A DNA stretch of 64,000 nucleotides from Lytechinus variegatus (Eukaryota > Echinodermata > Echinoidea > Temnopleuroida > Toxopneustidae). Positions 48,301 through 58,845 of this stretch are shown in pieces (within the stretch, counting starts at the first letter, position 1; the number at the start of each line of letters is the position of its first letter). A program made the position numbers and the translations under genes. The stretch lies in contig NC_054756.1 of the NCBI RefSeq assembly GCF_018143015.1, forward strand, positions 16,824,402 to 16,888,401. Direction: 5' to 3'. The notes beneath the pieces were generated by a model that had not been told where the DNA came from, ran no database searches, and saw only the letters and a list, made by a program, of their open reading frames with translations.

Positions 48301-51008
48301 GATGACATTGACCAATATGCACCAGTTACTATTGAAAATCAATTGTTAATTACATTTACTTGCTGGGTTAACATGGGACTTTGGATCCCTCTCTTTCTAC
48401 ATAAATTAGCATTGCATTATTTGTTACAATTGATAAATATTTTTGTTGTTAATGCACAAGGATGAAAAGAAAATGTGTAAATGGAAAAGATAAAGTTGCG
48501 GATATGACATGAGCTCATCCGATTGATATATTTTTATGTGCCATGTACAGTGAAACGATACATGTACAAACAAAAATCCAAGAATTCAAATTTTGGAAAC
48601 TCTACTTTTGATTTTGATTTTCAGTGTGTTGGTTGTTTAGATTTAGACTAGTATACATGTATCCCTTTTCTTTGGTCACCTACTTGTACTCAAATTTTCT
48701 TTTAAAAAGGCTATTTTCTTCATATGATTTGCTGATAATACGCCTCCTTTACTCTTGCAGTGGTTAGTGAAAGTGGACCACAATTCGATCTGAACAACCT
48801 CAGGAGGAATGGGTTCCGCCCCACGTCGAAGAACTCCTTCATGAGAGACCAACCCAACGTTCATCTCACTGCCTACCGCCACGGCCACGCCCCACCTCCC
48901 GTTGATCCCATGGCTTCGTTATCCATCACAAACTCGGGGCCCCCCGCATCGATGTCCACCTCCGGGGTTCCAGGGGCGCTACGGGGTCAGAGCATTGGTT
49001 TCGGGAACAGGGAAAGTAGCGGAGGGCTCAATGGAAGCACCATGGGAGGTCAGGGAAGAATGAGCAACATGAAGACGAGAACGAGGGCATCTTTCTTGGC
49101 AGGGCAGAGTGATAGATACAAACGTAAGTATTAAAAGGTGAATCAGTCTGTGGTCCATATCTCTTGGGACCAGAGAGATCTGACTGGAAGGCGAGGGAGA
49201 GACAGATGCTTTCCTCAATCAAGGGCCTGTTTCAAACGGTTAAGACTAAATGAATGTTGATTTTGCAGACTCAGTATTAGTCAGATTCTGCCTCATGAAT
49301 ATTCATGGACAACCGCATTGCGTAAAATCCAATGTTTGGTCAGCTCCACTGGTGTGGCGTGAGTGGTAAGACAATGCGCAATTACGAGTTTACTCTGTTC
49401 TGTTGACCGAGGTTCGAACCTTGCCTCAAACAAGTCTGATTCAAAGTCTCCAAAACAGAGTTAGTCCTTTGATAATATAAATCTGCAGAATCGATGCGAA
49501 CATAGTCTTAAAGGGGAATCCAACCCAAATAAAAAAATGTTTTTATAAGGAAAAGAAAAATCAGACAAGTTGATAGGTGAAAGTTTGAACAATATTGGAC
49601 AAACATCAAGAAAGTTATGAATTTTTAAAAGTTGTAAATATTGGTAATCCTTATACCCATGGAGACTTCAAATTGGCCGCATATGGGATGTCATAGTGAT
49701 GTAATGCAAGGACTATTCCTCCATGTACTCCAATACATATTTTGGCTAAAATGTCATTTTTCCCAAAAGTTTTATTTCAAATTATATTTTTCTTTCATGA
49801 GGACGTAAAACAATATACTACCTGGGTTATATTTAGATTACTGCCCCAAGGGAATGGGTACTTAAGAGAAAACCACAAATCCCTGATAATAAAGTACATG
49901 ACCTATGAGAAAGTTGTCCTTGCCCCTTGTCATAATTTACTTACTGAGTTGCCAATTTGAAATCTACATAGTATTAGTGATCTGAATTTAAAAGCAGCTA
50001 TAACTTTCTTATTTCTTGTCCAATTTTTTTCAAACTTTCACCATTCCGTTTAATTTATTTTTCCCCTTCACGACACAACATTTTATGTCCAAGGCTGGAT
50101 TCCCCTTTAACTGTTTTAAACAGACTTGTAACCATTGTAACTTTACCATTTTTCTATGGAAACGTTGATAGTGACTGGCTGCTGAGCCATGTCACTCTGG
50201 GAATTGCAATAATGGCAAAGTTACCATAGTTGGAACTGTTTATGAAGCGGCCGCGGGCCCCTGGTCTGAAAAGAAAATAGTTTGACAAGGGCGATTATCC
50301 AACTTACTGACCAATTCAGTTTGTAAGCTGTTTTACATGGGAATTTCCAAGTAGGGTTCTTCAAGTTCTCCTTAATACAAATATGATTTATGCATGGACA
50401 TAGCAATGCACCTTGCTCATTGCATAATAAAATGCTTTTATTCTATTTTAGAAGCTTCCTGTAGCTGCTGTAAGTTGCAGTGATTTGTAGAAGGTCTACT
50501 TAGTTATATTTCAGAATAATTTATTGGTGATCTCTTTTCAATGCATGCATACCCTTAAAGCCTTCCTAAAGCTTTGATAAAGGCTTATTGTGAATTACAT
50601 CTGAATGTCATCCAACAAAATATTGTGGTAATAGATTCTTTTTTGAAATAGAATCTTTTTTGAAATGTTATTCTTTTTTTGAAAAATTGAAAGTTGATTT
50701 ATCAGCTACCTAATGCACTCCGTCAATAAGGATTTCATATTCAAAAATGGAAGGTAGACACAGTGCATTCCTGCAGCTGCTCCACTTGCCCCAAACCCTA
50801 GTTCCACCAAGAGGGAATCAGTGTTGAATTTCTATTATTATTTTATTTCATTTTAACAGAGAGCCAGTACCAGTTTCATGATCCTGTAGCGGGGGCCACC
50901 CCTGACTTTACCCAAAGACTTGCAGAGCTTACCTCACTTGAAAGTGATACAATACGATACGAAAGGACTAAGAAGGCCAAGAAAAAAGCCAAACAAGACT
51001 CGGGATGA
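33130..51008 (+). CDS. Unrecognised basic, low-complexity protein; two alternative first exons
   Basis: Isoform A joins 33130-33395, 45860-46059, 48761-49123 and 50860-51008 (325 residues plus stop). Isoform B starts instead with 37972-38093 (277 residues plus stop). Both first exons end in phase 2 and join the same acceptor; later junctions are phase 1 and 1, and both spliced lengths divide by three. The shared body has a charged helix (SSEDLKHFERKLERERE), a proline spacer (PPPPR), and a long Ser/Gly/Asn-rich, probably disordered region. It ends in a helical, lysine-rich tail (LAELTSLESDTIRYERTKK then KAKKKAKQ) that could be a nuclear-localisation signal. No enzymatic domain or membrane segment is visible. 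I do not recognise the family; a cytoskeletal or nuclear scaffold role would be speculation. Confidence 0.8.
33510..33905. mobile_element. Foldback repeat with CTGCACCAGCC termini
   Basis: Left GCTGCACCAGCCTGAGTTTG and right CTCGGGCTGGTGCAGATGGC are inverted. Inner inverted blocks include TATCGCGATTC / TAGCGCGATAATT and AATAATCCAAATT / AAATAATCTCAAG. Weakly paired overall. Confidence 0.55.
34362..34737. mobile_element. Foldback MITE (CATTCTCACTA termini)
   Basis: CCATTCTCACTACGTTCCTAA at the left pairs with TAGTGAGAACGG at the right. Both arms contain AAACTAGTTTACTGGAAAC-type sequence in inverted form. A third copy of the arm sequence lies near 34400-34427. Confidence 0.65.
34740..37960. other. 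Intron, nothing recognised
   Basis: AT-rich intron of isoform A. It contains a CATCCATCCATT microsatellite (34987-35031) and scattered ACATGTA motifs. No convincing ORF. Confidence 0.4.
37972..38093 (+). CDS. Alternative first coding exon B
   Basis: ATG at 37972 with A at -3. An in-frame TGA lies at 37960-37962 and no AG acceptor lies between them, so this must be a first coding exon. It encodes 40 residues (MFRMTYRHRDTLSAG ... MPALTIG) and ends at donor GTAAGTG (38094), phase 2, compatible with 45860. No similarity to exon A is evident. Confidence 0.75.
39312..39800. mobile_element. MITE, family A
   Basis: Starts CTCAAGTCTATCCCAGAAAAA and ends GGGGTGGACTTGTCCTTTAA. It directly abuts the family B copy beginning at 39801. 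Confidence 0.75.
39801..41155. mobile_element. MITE, family B, interrupted and internally duplicated
   Basis: Starts GGATGGTCCAGGCTGGAGAT. It is split by the 514-bp insertion at 39848-40361, then continues with CAGAGCAAAATGCTGAAAA. A segment beginning ATGTAATAACATAAATAAAAGG is repeated with a period of about 119 bp near 40867 and 40986. Confidence 0.7.
39848..40361. mobile_element. Foldback minisatellite element inserted in a MITE, 8-bp target duplication
   Basis: GTAAATTC occurs at 39840-39847 and 40362-40369. Intact family B copies carry a single equivalent site (AGTAAAATTCAC), so the intervening DNA is an insertion. The insert is made of short units (AAGGTTCGTTAATCCGAAAA) that switch to the reverse complement (TTCGGAATTACGAACCTT) near 40140. 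No ORF of interest. Confidence 0.7.
41228..41836. mobile_element. Full-length palindromic MITE, family A
   Basis: TAAAGGTCAAGTCCACCTCAG at the left, TGGGGTGGACTTGTCCTTTAA at the right. Closely similar to the copy at 24943-25534, including AATCGGATGTAAAATAAGAAAG. Confidence 0.85.
41840..45590. other. Intron, nothing firmly recognised
   Basis: Large intron between exons B and 2. Open stretches at 42580-42906 and 44272-44484 lack splice-flanked structure or known motifs. A poly-C tract lies at 44759-44773. Confidence 0.4.
45597..45770. mobile_element. MITE, family E
   Basis: CCCCATTTCATAAAGGCTAA at the left and ACTAATATGAAACAGACCCC at the right. GATTGTGATTGGCTGCTGAG in the middle is shared with 50108-50262 and 51505-51890. 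It ends about 90 bp before exon 2. Confidence 0.65.
45860..46059 (+). CDS. Shared coding exon 2
   Basis: Acceptor TTTTTCCACCAG (45848-45859), donor GTGAGT (46060). It enters in phase 2 and leaves in phase 1. Encodes a Ser/Asn/Gln-rich run, then SSEDLKHFERKLEREREKRI, a strongly charged predicted helix, then PPPPRLDSR. Confidence 0.85.
46707..47199. mobile_element. Palindromic MITE, family C (GGGGAAGTTCACCCT)
   Basis: AAAGGGGAAGTTCACCCTGA and AGGGTGAACTTCCCCTTTAA inverted ends. A truncated copy is at 56165-56290. Confidence 0.8.
48761..49123 (+). CDS. Shared coding exon 3
   Basis: Acceptor TTACTCTTGCAG (48749-48760), donor GTAAGT (49124), phase 1 to 1. It encodes 120 residues rich in Gly, Ser, Asn, Met and Pro, including a FDLNNLRRNGFRPTS motif and TRTRASFLAGQSDRYKR. 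GC-rich against AT-rich introns. Confidence 0.87.
49340..49440 (+). mobile_element. Second tRNA-derived SINE-like fragment
   Basis: A-box-like TGGCGTGAGTGG (49355-49366) and B box GGTTCGAACC (49411-49420) at tRNA-like spacing. No acceptor stem is seen. Different from the copy at 7925. Confidence 0.5.
49508..50111. mobile_element. Palindromic MITE, family D (GGGGAATCCAACCC)
   Basis: AAAGGGGAATCCAACCCAAA at the left and GGCTGGATTCCCCTTTAA at the right, with shared CATAACTTTCTTATTTCTTG-like interior. It lies in the intron between shared exons 3 and 4. Confidence 0.75.
50108..50262. mobile_element. MITE, family E
   Basis: Interior GTGACTGGCTGCTGAGCC and ATAATGGCAAAGTTACCATAG match the other E copies. 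It directly follows the family D element. Confidence 0.6.
50860..51008 (+). CDS. Shared terminal coding exon
   Basis: Acceptor TTTTAACAG (50851-50859), phase 1, stop TGA at 51006-51008. Encodes QYQFHDPVAGATPDFTQRL, then a helix LAELTSLESDTIRYERTKK and a lysine-rich tail. AATAAA occurs at 51033-51038, which would give a very short 3' UTR; the next is at 53563. Confidence 0.85.
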
Positions 51009-51504
51009 GAATACTTTGCGATTGCATCAGCCAATAAAATAAAGAAAATGGACTGCAGAGGTTGCTAGATAATGGTGGTTTGACAAAAAGCTAGGAGATG
51101 AAGTCATGTTTAGCAGACTGCGACACTCGTATGAGCAAACTGTGAGGTTGGAAAGATTGAAACGCAGCAGAGATCGTGAAACTTTTGGCATTTGTTTCCT
51201 CAGGATAGTTATCAGAGTGCGTAATTGAGCTTAAACCGTGACCGATGTACTGAGAGAGATTGTCAGGGAAATTGGTCATATCTGAACAACTAATGTAGCT
51301 AATACCAGAATTTATTGAGGACTGGAAAGAGCTAGTACAGAAGTGATTTTGTTTTTATGGGAATGTACACATCTTCTTCAACTCAAATGAGAATTGGTTT
51401 ATGCAGGTGAAGAGTCAGTCTAATGTTGAATTGATCTGTTTAAAAATGTTGAGTGTTCACTCTGTACTAACATTATACTGAATTGCTGAATATCTAATTA
51501 CGAG

Positions 51505-51890
51505 ACTTTATCAACGTTATGAGTTGGTTTTATAGAGATTTACATTCATGGTGATGTTACTATGATGGTAAATACCATGGTCCTTGATTCTGATTGGCTG
51601 TTGAGCCCTGTTACTAAATGGTAGTTATCATAATTGCAAAGTAATGATATTTTTTAAGTCCTTTTTGACCCAGGCGCTATACATGTATCTGTTATATACT
51701 TTATCAACGTTATGAGTTGGTTTTATAGAGATTTACATTCATGGTGATGTTACTATGATGGTAAATACCATGGTCCTTGATTCTGATTGGCTGTTGAGCC
51801 CTGTTACTAAATGGTAGTTATCATAATTGCAAAGTAATGATATTTTTTAAGTCCTTTTTGACCCAGGCGCTATACATGTATCTGTTATAT
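51505..51890. repeat. Two-copy 193-bp tandem duplication
   Basis: 51505-51697 and 51698-51890 appear identical (starting ACTTTATCAACGTTATGAG). Each contains a family E fragment (TACCATGGTCCTTGATTCTG). It lies downstream of the stop at 51008. Confidence 0.85.
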
Positions 51891-52969
51891 CAGTGATTAA
51901 TGATGGTCACTGAATGAATTGGTTGATTAAAATTCAGATCCAGTTTAAAGCATAAATTGAAAATCGATCTGGAACTGATACTTGTCATACTTTCCACATA
52001 AAATATAGATATCCTTGTGCAAGGAAATGTGATATTACACTTAGAAGTTCTGGAGAATTTTGGTCTATTGCTTATAATGGCACAAATTGTAAATGGTGAT
52101 ATTAACCAATGCAAAATGCAAGGACAAATTATGATCTAACAAGGATTCATACATAATTTGGTCTAGGGTATTGAAAGAGTTTGTTCTGTTACCCAGGAAT
52201 GTATCCCTACATGTACATGTATTACTGTTAGATGTGTTTCTTATACATTTTCAGCAATATTTACCATTATATCCTACATGGGTTAAATCCTGTATTTGTT
52301 CAAATAGCAACACGTGACCAAAGATATTCTAGCAATGCTGATGAAACAAAACACCCAATAAGGAAAATTTACTATTCTGTAATGTCACAGATCATGCAAT
52401 CTCTCGAACGCGCCGGTCAGAATTTGTTCCTCAAAGCTTGTTGGTTTATTATATACTGTCCTGTTTTGCACGTAAATATTACAATTTGGCCTGAGCAACA
52501 CCCCTTTTTTTCATTCCAGATACACTTTTTGCCAAATACCCCTATTTTTTGCAATTTGAAAAGTATGTTTACTTTAAAAATGTCAAAAACAGATATTTGC
52601 AAACTAAGAGCTTGGAAAACACCCACCCTTTTCCCTTTTGAGTACATGTCAATAAAGGTCTTTTTTTATTTTGAGTACATGCTCTTAAATACTACCCTTT
52701 CCAGTTTTGAGTATATCAATACTGAAACATATATATTTGAATCTGCACTTTAAGCTAAAATGTATAAAAAGTTAATTTTGAATATAAGCTTTTGAGAACA
52801 AACCATCAAATTTTGCTAACATCTTCATATTCATGAATATGCCACAATGTACATTGTAGGAGGGGTGGATTGTCTCAAGTGACCTTTTACTGCAAATGTA
52901 ATGTCCAAACTCGTCTGTTGACAAGGCTTTTTATAAAAAAAATAAACATCCAGTCACACGTTGTTGTGT

Positions 52970-53107
52970 CAGTGTAAGAATGCCCTGAGCCAAACATTTT
53001 TGCTCACCTCAGCGGTGCAGAAACGCCCCAATTTGTGCATGATGCTATGGCCGTTTTTGCACATGTAAGATGCGCGAAAGTGCGGTGTTAAGGGCATTCT
53101 TGCACTG
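52970..53107. mobile_element. Small foldback MITE
   Basis: CAGTGTAAGAATGCCCT at the left and AGGGCATTCTTGCACTG at the right form inverted ends. The interior AAACGCCCCAATTTGTGC / GCATGATG is partly paired. Confidence 0.65.
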
Positions 53108-53384
53108 TAACAATGATGTAAATTGTAATGTTTGGTCTCTCAATACAACAGCGGATCCAATTGGAAGATTGATTCTATAGTATATTGGATATTGCAGGGA
53201 AATACATGTAGGCTGTAAGATCCCAAATTTCCTAACGTTTGTATTTTGTATCAAAATACACTTTGAAAACGGTGTTTCTCTCTCTTTGTCATGTAACTCC
53301 ATATAAAGAAGGATTGTGTTCAGGTTTAATGGAAATTTGTTCGAGATTTATGAAAGTTTGTGAAAAAAGATGTTCAATGACCCG

Positions 53385-53516
53385 TAACACAAAGGTTAGC
53401 GATTAATCGTATCATATGCTTGATTTTTACGATTGATTGTGTATTGTAGTCAGTGGAATCAATTGTAGAAATATGTTTCTATGATCATTGCTAAGCTTTG
53501 TGTTACGGGCCCCAGG
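53385..53516. mobile_element. Palindromic MITE, family F
   Basis: CCCGTAACACAAAGGTTAGC at the left and GCTAAGCTTTGTGTTACGGG at the right; single-copy version of the 12.4-13.1 kb cluster. Confidence 0.75.
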
Positions 53517-53539
53517 TGTTTGAAGAATTCACAGATTAT

Positions 53540-54410
53540 ATTGTTTTTTGTTGCATATGTGCAAATAAAATATGAAAGTAATTATTTGAATAAATATCAA
53601 ACAATATTTGTGTTCTTTTTAAAGTCAAGATTTTGAGATGAAACCAAATGTCAAATTTCGACTATATTAGACGAACCCACACATGAAAATATTTCCTTCA
53701 ATAAAGAGCTTTTAACAAGCCAGGCTAGAAATGAGGGCACATTTAGGTATTTGATCATGAAATTGAAATCCAAACTTATTTGAAGTCAAAAGGGCAGGGA
53801 AATGGGAGGGGGCATAATAAAAAAATCTAAATCCGTTCTGAAATGGTCTAAAATAGGTCTTCATATGATTATATACCATGTGAGTAAAAAAAATAAATTG
53901 ACACTTTCCAAAATCCCCAGTTTTAAGGAAAAATATGCTAGTATTAACTTCTTTTTTATCCTTTCTTTTCTAGAAAAGAAGTCCAATTAACCTAAGAAAG
54001 AGTGGGCTCTGCAATCTCTGCCTATATAAGAGATATATAATATCAAAGTGTCTCCACTGAAAAGGAAACCCGTTTTTCATAGATTTCACAACTTAAATTA
54101 TTAACCATGTTTTTACTATGATTTCGATACTTGTGGTAAGGATGGAATCTCGTCTTTAATTTGAGACCAACAGCTTAGCAAATCATTCACGCATGGCAGA
54201 TTACAATAAATATTGAGGCCTATCAGAAACGATTTGCGCAGAAAAATCACATGTTAATCTGAATCCACTCTCGTTTCAGGGATCATTGAGATAAAGTAAA
54301 CAAATAAAATAATACGAAATAAATGGTAATGAGCCAATCGTATCACGAAAATTTTGAGCTACATGTACGTATGGCTGTGAAAAAAACATTAAAATGTAAC
54401 CTGAATATCA
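53540..54410. other. Intergenic, nothing recognised
   Basis: AT-rich DNA without domain-like ORFs or clear repeat termini. Confidence 0.4.
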
Positions 54411-54539
54411 TGAATATTGATAGTTTCTACATTGAATTGTTTACTTGTAATTTTTGGATTTCCCGAAATTTCCTGGAATATTTTCACTCCCCGAACCTAT
54501 CCTGGAAAAAGTCAAAATTTCCTGAAATTTCCCGAATTT

Positions 54540-54960
54540 CGGGAAGAGTGGAAACACTGTTTCCAATTTTTAGGCTTGCAAGAAATTACTATTTGGATTA
54601 GCGCGCCCTCTATTGTTTGATGCAGGAAAGTATTGTACACCAAAAATCAGGATGCTCTGGGCTAAAGGATATTCATATCTCAAAGAGTAACGTAAAATTC
54701 ACAGAGAAAAATGCTGAAAATTTCATCTTAATCGGATAACAAAGTTAATGTATTTTAAATTTTCGCAATATTTTGTGAAAACAGTCATAGGCACGTTGTC
54801 ATGAATTTTCATTAGGTGGGCTGTGATGTCACATCCCCACTGCTTTTTCTTGTTTTTACATGAAATCATATTTCTTTAAATTTTTTCATGTATGTGTCAA
54901 TGATCTGCCTCCATTATGACGAAATAAGTTTCAGCACTAGATATCTTTGTAAAAGTGTGA
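54540..54960. repeat. Dispersed repeat with truncated MITE family B
   Basis: CTATTTGGATTAGCGCGCCCTC and TGCAGGAAAGTA here recur inverted at about 26357-26400. On both sites this unit lies next to a family B element, so the block moved or was copied as a composite. Confidence 0.6.
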
Positions 54961-55039
54961 TCATTTTCTTTTGAAACCCCGTTTACAGGTTTATACAACC
55001 TGTTTTCTTTACATATTTAGTTTCTGCTTAGGTAAAAGT

Positions 55040-55268
55040 GCTCCATGGGGGCAATTATGTGTCCTACCAACATTGGGCATTTCTTTTCATTCAGTGGGCA
55101 TTTTATTTATCCAGTGTAATGAAAATTTTGACCATTCTTAAGTAATTGCTGCCAATTTTTTTAAACCTTACTGGACAATATGCTTCCCGCATTGGGTAAA
55201 ATACTGCCCAAAATTGGTTGGACACCCACGTGGTGGTAAAAACTTTACCCAATATTTTTTACAGTGCA
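55040..55268. repeat. Foldback-type repeat with TACAGTG end
   Basis: CATTGGGCATTTC, CAGTGGGCATTTTA and ATTGGGTAAAAT motifs recur, ending TTTACCCAATATTTTTTACAG. Only loosely defined. Confidence 0.4.
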
Positions 55269-55545
55269 GATCGATGATCTAAATAAAAGATCGAAAATTT
55301 AACTCGAAGTTTTATTTCTTTCATTTTATTTCTGCATTTTCAGGCAAATAATCGTCTTTTCATACATTCAACAAAAACGTCGATTTCTCGCCCAAGTATG
55401 AACGAAAAATTGCTATGATGGTAATGGTGTTTGAAATATTCCATAATTAAAAAGTGATGAATAAATAGATCGGATTTTTGGTTCAGATAGTAAGTTTTAA
55501 TACCTGATCGCTTGCGGTAGACGAAAGGAGAAATGAACATCCGGG

Positions 55546-55815
55546 TCCTGTAACACACTAGCGATTAATCGTACGCTTGATTTTTACGATTGATTGTACA
55601 TTGTAGACAATGGAATTAATCGTAGGGAAAAGTTCTACGATAATTGCTAAGCTTTGTGTTACGGTCCCATGTGCTCCGTAAGACCGTAATAATACAAAGG
55701 TTTGCGATGAATTCCAAATATGAAAGAACAGCATTGATTGATTGCGCATGCAACGATGATCTTGATTGGTCATTGGTAATTAGCGATTGATTGTAAACCT
55801 TTGTGTTACGGAGCT
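55546..55815. mobile_element. Two-part MITE, family F
   Basis: CCTGTAACACACTAGCGATTAATC through GCTAAGCTTTGTGTTACGG, then CTCCGTAAGACCGTAA through AAACCTTTGTGTTACGGAG. This is the same double arrangement as one 287-bp unit at 12.5 kb. Confidence 0.7.
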
Positions 55816-55850
55816 CCGTTAGCTTTCATGGAAGCCTAAAAGTGCCATCC

Positions 55851-56011
55851 AGGGGCCCGTTTCATGAAGGACTTGCAACTGTTTTAAGTTTGCCATAATG
55901 GCAACTACCATGGCAGCATGGCTCATCAGCCAATCAGAATCAAGCTTTCCATGGTAGTTGCCATAATGTCAAAATTTATAACAGTTACAAGTCCTTTATG
56001 AAACGGGCCCG
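55851..56011. mobile_element. Full-length MITE, family E
   Basis: GGGCCCGTTTCATGAAGGAC at the left and TCCTTTATGAAACGGGCCC at the right; interior ATGGCAACTACCATGG is palindromic with CCATGGTAGTTGCCAT. The best copy in the window. Confidence 0.85.
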
Positions 56012-56027
56012 TGATGTTCATATAACG

Positions 56028-56150
56028 ATCTCGTTATATCTACATCTCTTAGGGAAAATGATAAGATGGCAAGATCTTGGATCTCGTCATGTTTACATCT
56101 TGTGGGAGAGATGACCAGATGGCAAGATCTCGGATCCAAGATCTTGCCAT
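56028..56150. repeat. Fragment of the foldback tandem-unit repeat
   Basis: GGCAAGATCTTGGATCTCGTC and ACATCTTGTGGGAGAGATGA match the units of the element at 2930-4022 in diverged form. Confidence 0.6.
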
Positions 56151-56164
56151 TGGAACGTGAAATT

Positions 56165-56290
56165 CCAAATTCCGATAACTTTCTTAATCTTTGATTGATT
56201 TTCCTCAATTTTTAACCAGTATTTTTTTCAATTTGTTTTGCTATTTGTACAATAATTTTGTCGGTCAGGAGAGTGAACTTCCCCTTTATT
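56165..56290. mobile_element. Truncated MITE, family C
   Basis: Only the right part remains, ending GAGTGAACTTCCCCTTTA. It contains a minus-strand AATAAA (56285-56290) that might serve the sulfotransferase-like gene. Confidence 0.55.
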
Positions 56291-56593
56291 GCATCAAATA
56301 AACAAACACACTCATGGATTAGTGTCCAACCGTTTTAAAAATAAAGAATTAACGTCTCTACCTACTTTTCGTTTCTCTGTTAATTAATCAAATGCTTCAT
56401 GCTTGATCAACATTTTCCGAATATAATATAGTTACTAGTTTGCATTTTCATCTTTGCCTTGCTTTCCCTTTTCGGCTCATTCATTGCCGCATATTAATGA
56501 TAAGACAGTTACAGGTTGTCGTTCTAAAGAAGCTTAATGATTCAATGATCGATAACAATATCATACGTCAAATTATGAGCCTTTACAGTGTCA

Positions 56594-57236
56594 TTATGGA
56601 ATGTGGAGTCTACTTTCAAACATTTCACGGTAAAAAGGCATGGAGTAGTCCACACAACGACCGACGTCATCGGAAAGTTGGTCACGCGGTATAGGACCAA
56701 CATCCTTCGGCGGAATAATCTGTGTACTCTTGAAGGCTCTCTCATAAAATGCGGACATATCAGTGAATAGATTTTCTGCTGCAGTCACAAAGTTACTGGG
56801 CATTTCAGTTAGTGGCTTCATCTGCAGAAGACCATCGCTGTATGGAAGGCCAACGGCATCGCAGAATGCTTTGATAGTCGGTCCCGGTCTTGACATGATA
56901 TCCGACGTGTCGATTATAATCGGATCCGGGTCGATGTTTGCTTTGACATGCTTCCACAGCGCATGCTCCCTTTCGAACCATTTCATTGGTTGACTATCAA
57001 GCTGGTCATCTCGGATGAGATCGTAATCGGCCTCGGACGGGACCATTCCCGTTTCGACATACTTCGCCCCCATCGATTTACGAGCCGAAACGTAGACTCG
57101 GGATGGATCCCGGATCAGAAAAGCGAATTTGTAGCCTTCTGGGTAGAATTTGGGGTCAATGGGGAGAACTCCCATTTCTTTGATGAGAACATACTTGGCA
57201 CTGGCTTTTTCTAGGTCCTCTTTGATAGTTTGATAT
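56594..57236 (-). CDS. Sulfotransferase-like gene, exon 2
   Basis: Opens [21 protein letters not shown] after the splice, then contains the R-D-P-S-R ... S motif and a [13 protein letters not shown] helix. [19 protein letters not shown] is the segment that normally precedes the dimerisation-type loop, and the exon ends SRLHIP with TAA at 56594-56596. Confidence 0.87.
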
Positions 57237-58754
57237 CTGTAAATATTAAGTGTGTGAGGGGTGAATTAATGATGAATAACAAATAAAATACAAACATTAA
57301 CCAACATCAACAAGAAATTCTCAACGTGACTTTCCTGACGCTCTGAAAATACTTGGATAAATTCTAGCAGGTATGCTGCAGTCACATTTCCCCTACGGCA
57401 GCCAAACGGTGAGTAAAACAACAGACCCTTTTGTTCAAACCACCTGTATGTAGCTGGCTGTTTTCGACTCGTCGTACGGCCGCCGAAGGAGGGAATGTGA
57501 CTGCGCCATAAAGTTGTGTAACAATCTTTTGCCAATGTCATGAGTAGAGCGGGGAGTACAGTACCCTATTACGGTTTAAAGAAAGTCTATTCTAAGAGAG
57601 ATAACGTACATTATTATGTCTACACAATCCGGTGGAATGGGCGCTAGATAGCTTTTTACTCGAAACGATTAGTAAATGAAAAATGAATTAAAAAATAATA
57701 ATCAGGATTATTCAAATTATTTCACTTGGACAATCATGCTATTCATGTGCACTTGGGTGCGGCAACGCTGAAAAGACACAATAATTAAACGACCATTCCC
57801 TTTCCTCTTTTTCTCCCTTTGATTCTCTCCCGATTCCCCTTTCCCTCTCTGTCCGTCTTTTTCCCATATATGAAGAGTTTAGTTGCAAAAGGGGTTAGGT
57901 CCATTTTGGATCCTTCCGAGAAAAAACATGTTTTTTATTCTCACTTATTGCAATATTCTTATGAGAAACTAAATTGTCATGATCTACTACCCTATCTTGT
58001 GAACATAAAATTAGGTATACAAGAATTCTACCTGTCTTTATTTTTCCCCATATATTATATTGAAAATTATCATTGTGGACCTAACCCCTTTTGCAAGTAA
58101 ACTGAAAGGACTCCAATCTATTGTTATTAAAATTGTGATTTTTCTTTGCCACTTTTATTCACGTTTTTATTTGAATTTCAAATTTTCTTCGTTTTCATCA
58201 GAGCGACTTAAAATTTAGAGGTTTTGAGACAGAAAGCAATAAAATTTATGAACAATGGATCTAACCCCTTTGACAAATGAGCTCTTCAGAAGAGTTTGTT
58301 TGCTAAAGGGGTTAGGTCCACTCCAAGAAAAATTTTTTTTTATTCTCCCCTATTGAAATATTCTTATGTGAAATTAATTTTTTACCCTAACCATGAGAAC
58401 ATAACATTGGGTATAAAGAAATTTATCTGTCTTCATATTTTTCAAAATGTTCTTTTCCAAAAAATTGTGTGGACCTAACCCCTTTTGCAACTTGAAAAAA
58501 AAGTGATTTTCTTTGCCATTTTAGATCATTTTTTAATCAGAATTTCATTTTTTTTCTTTGGTATCATCTTATAGAGCTACTAATTATCTATACATTGAGA
58601 CAAAAAACTATATTGATGAAAAATGGACCTTAACCCCTTTTGCAAGTGAGCTCTTCATATGTCAAGTATAATGTAAGAGGAAGGTGAGTGTTTGTATACA
58701 TAAATATGTATGTATGTATGTATGTGTTTATAGGTGTATGTATGGGTGCATGTG

Positions 58755-58845
<91 letters not shown>

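Noticed and set aside
52232..52753. 173-residue ORF, the longest in the window after the real exons
   Set aside because: Phe/Tyr/Ile-rich with repeated FEYM-like phrases from AT-rich DNA. No domain, no splice support, no codon pattern like the real exons.
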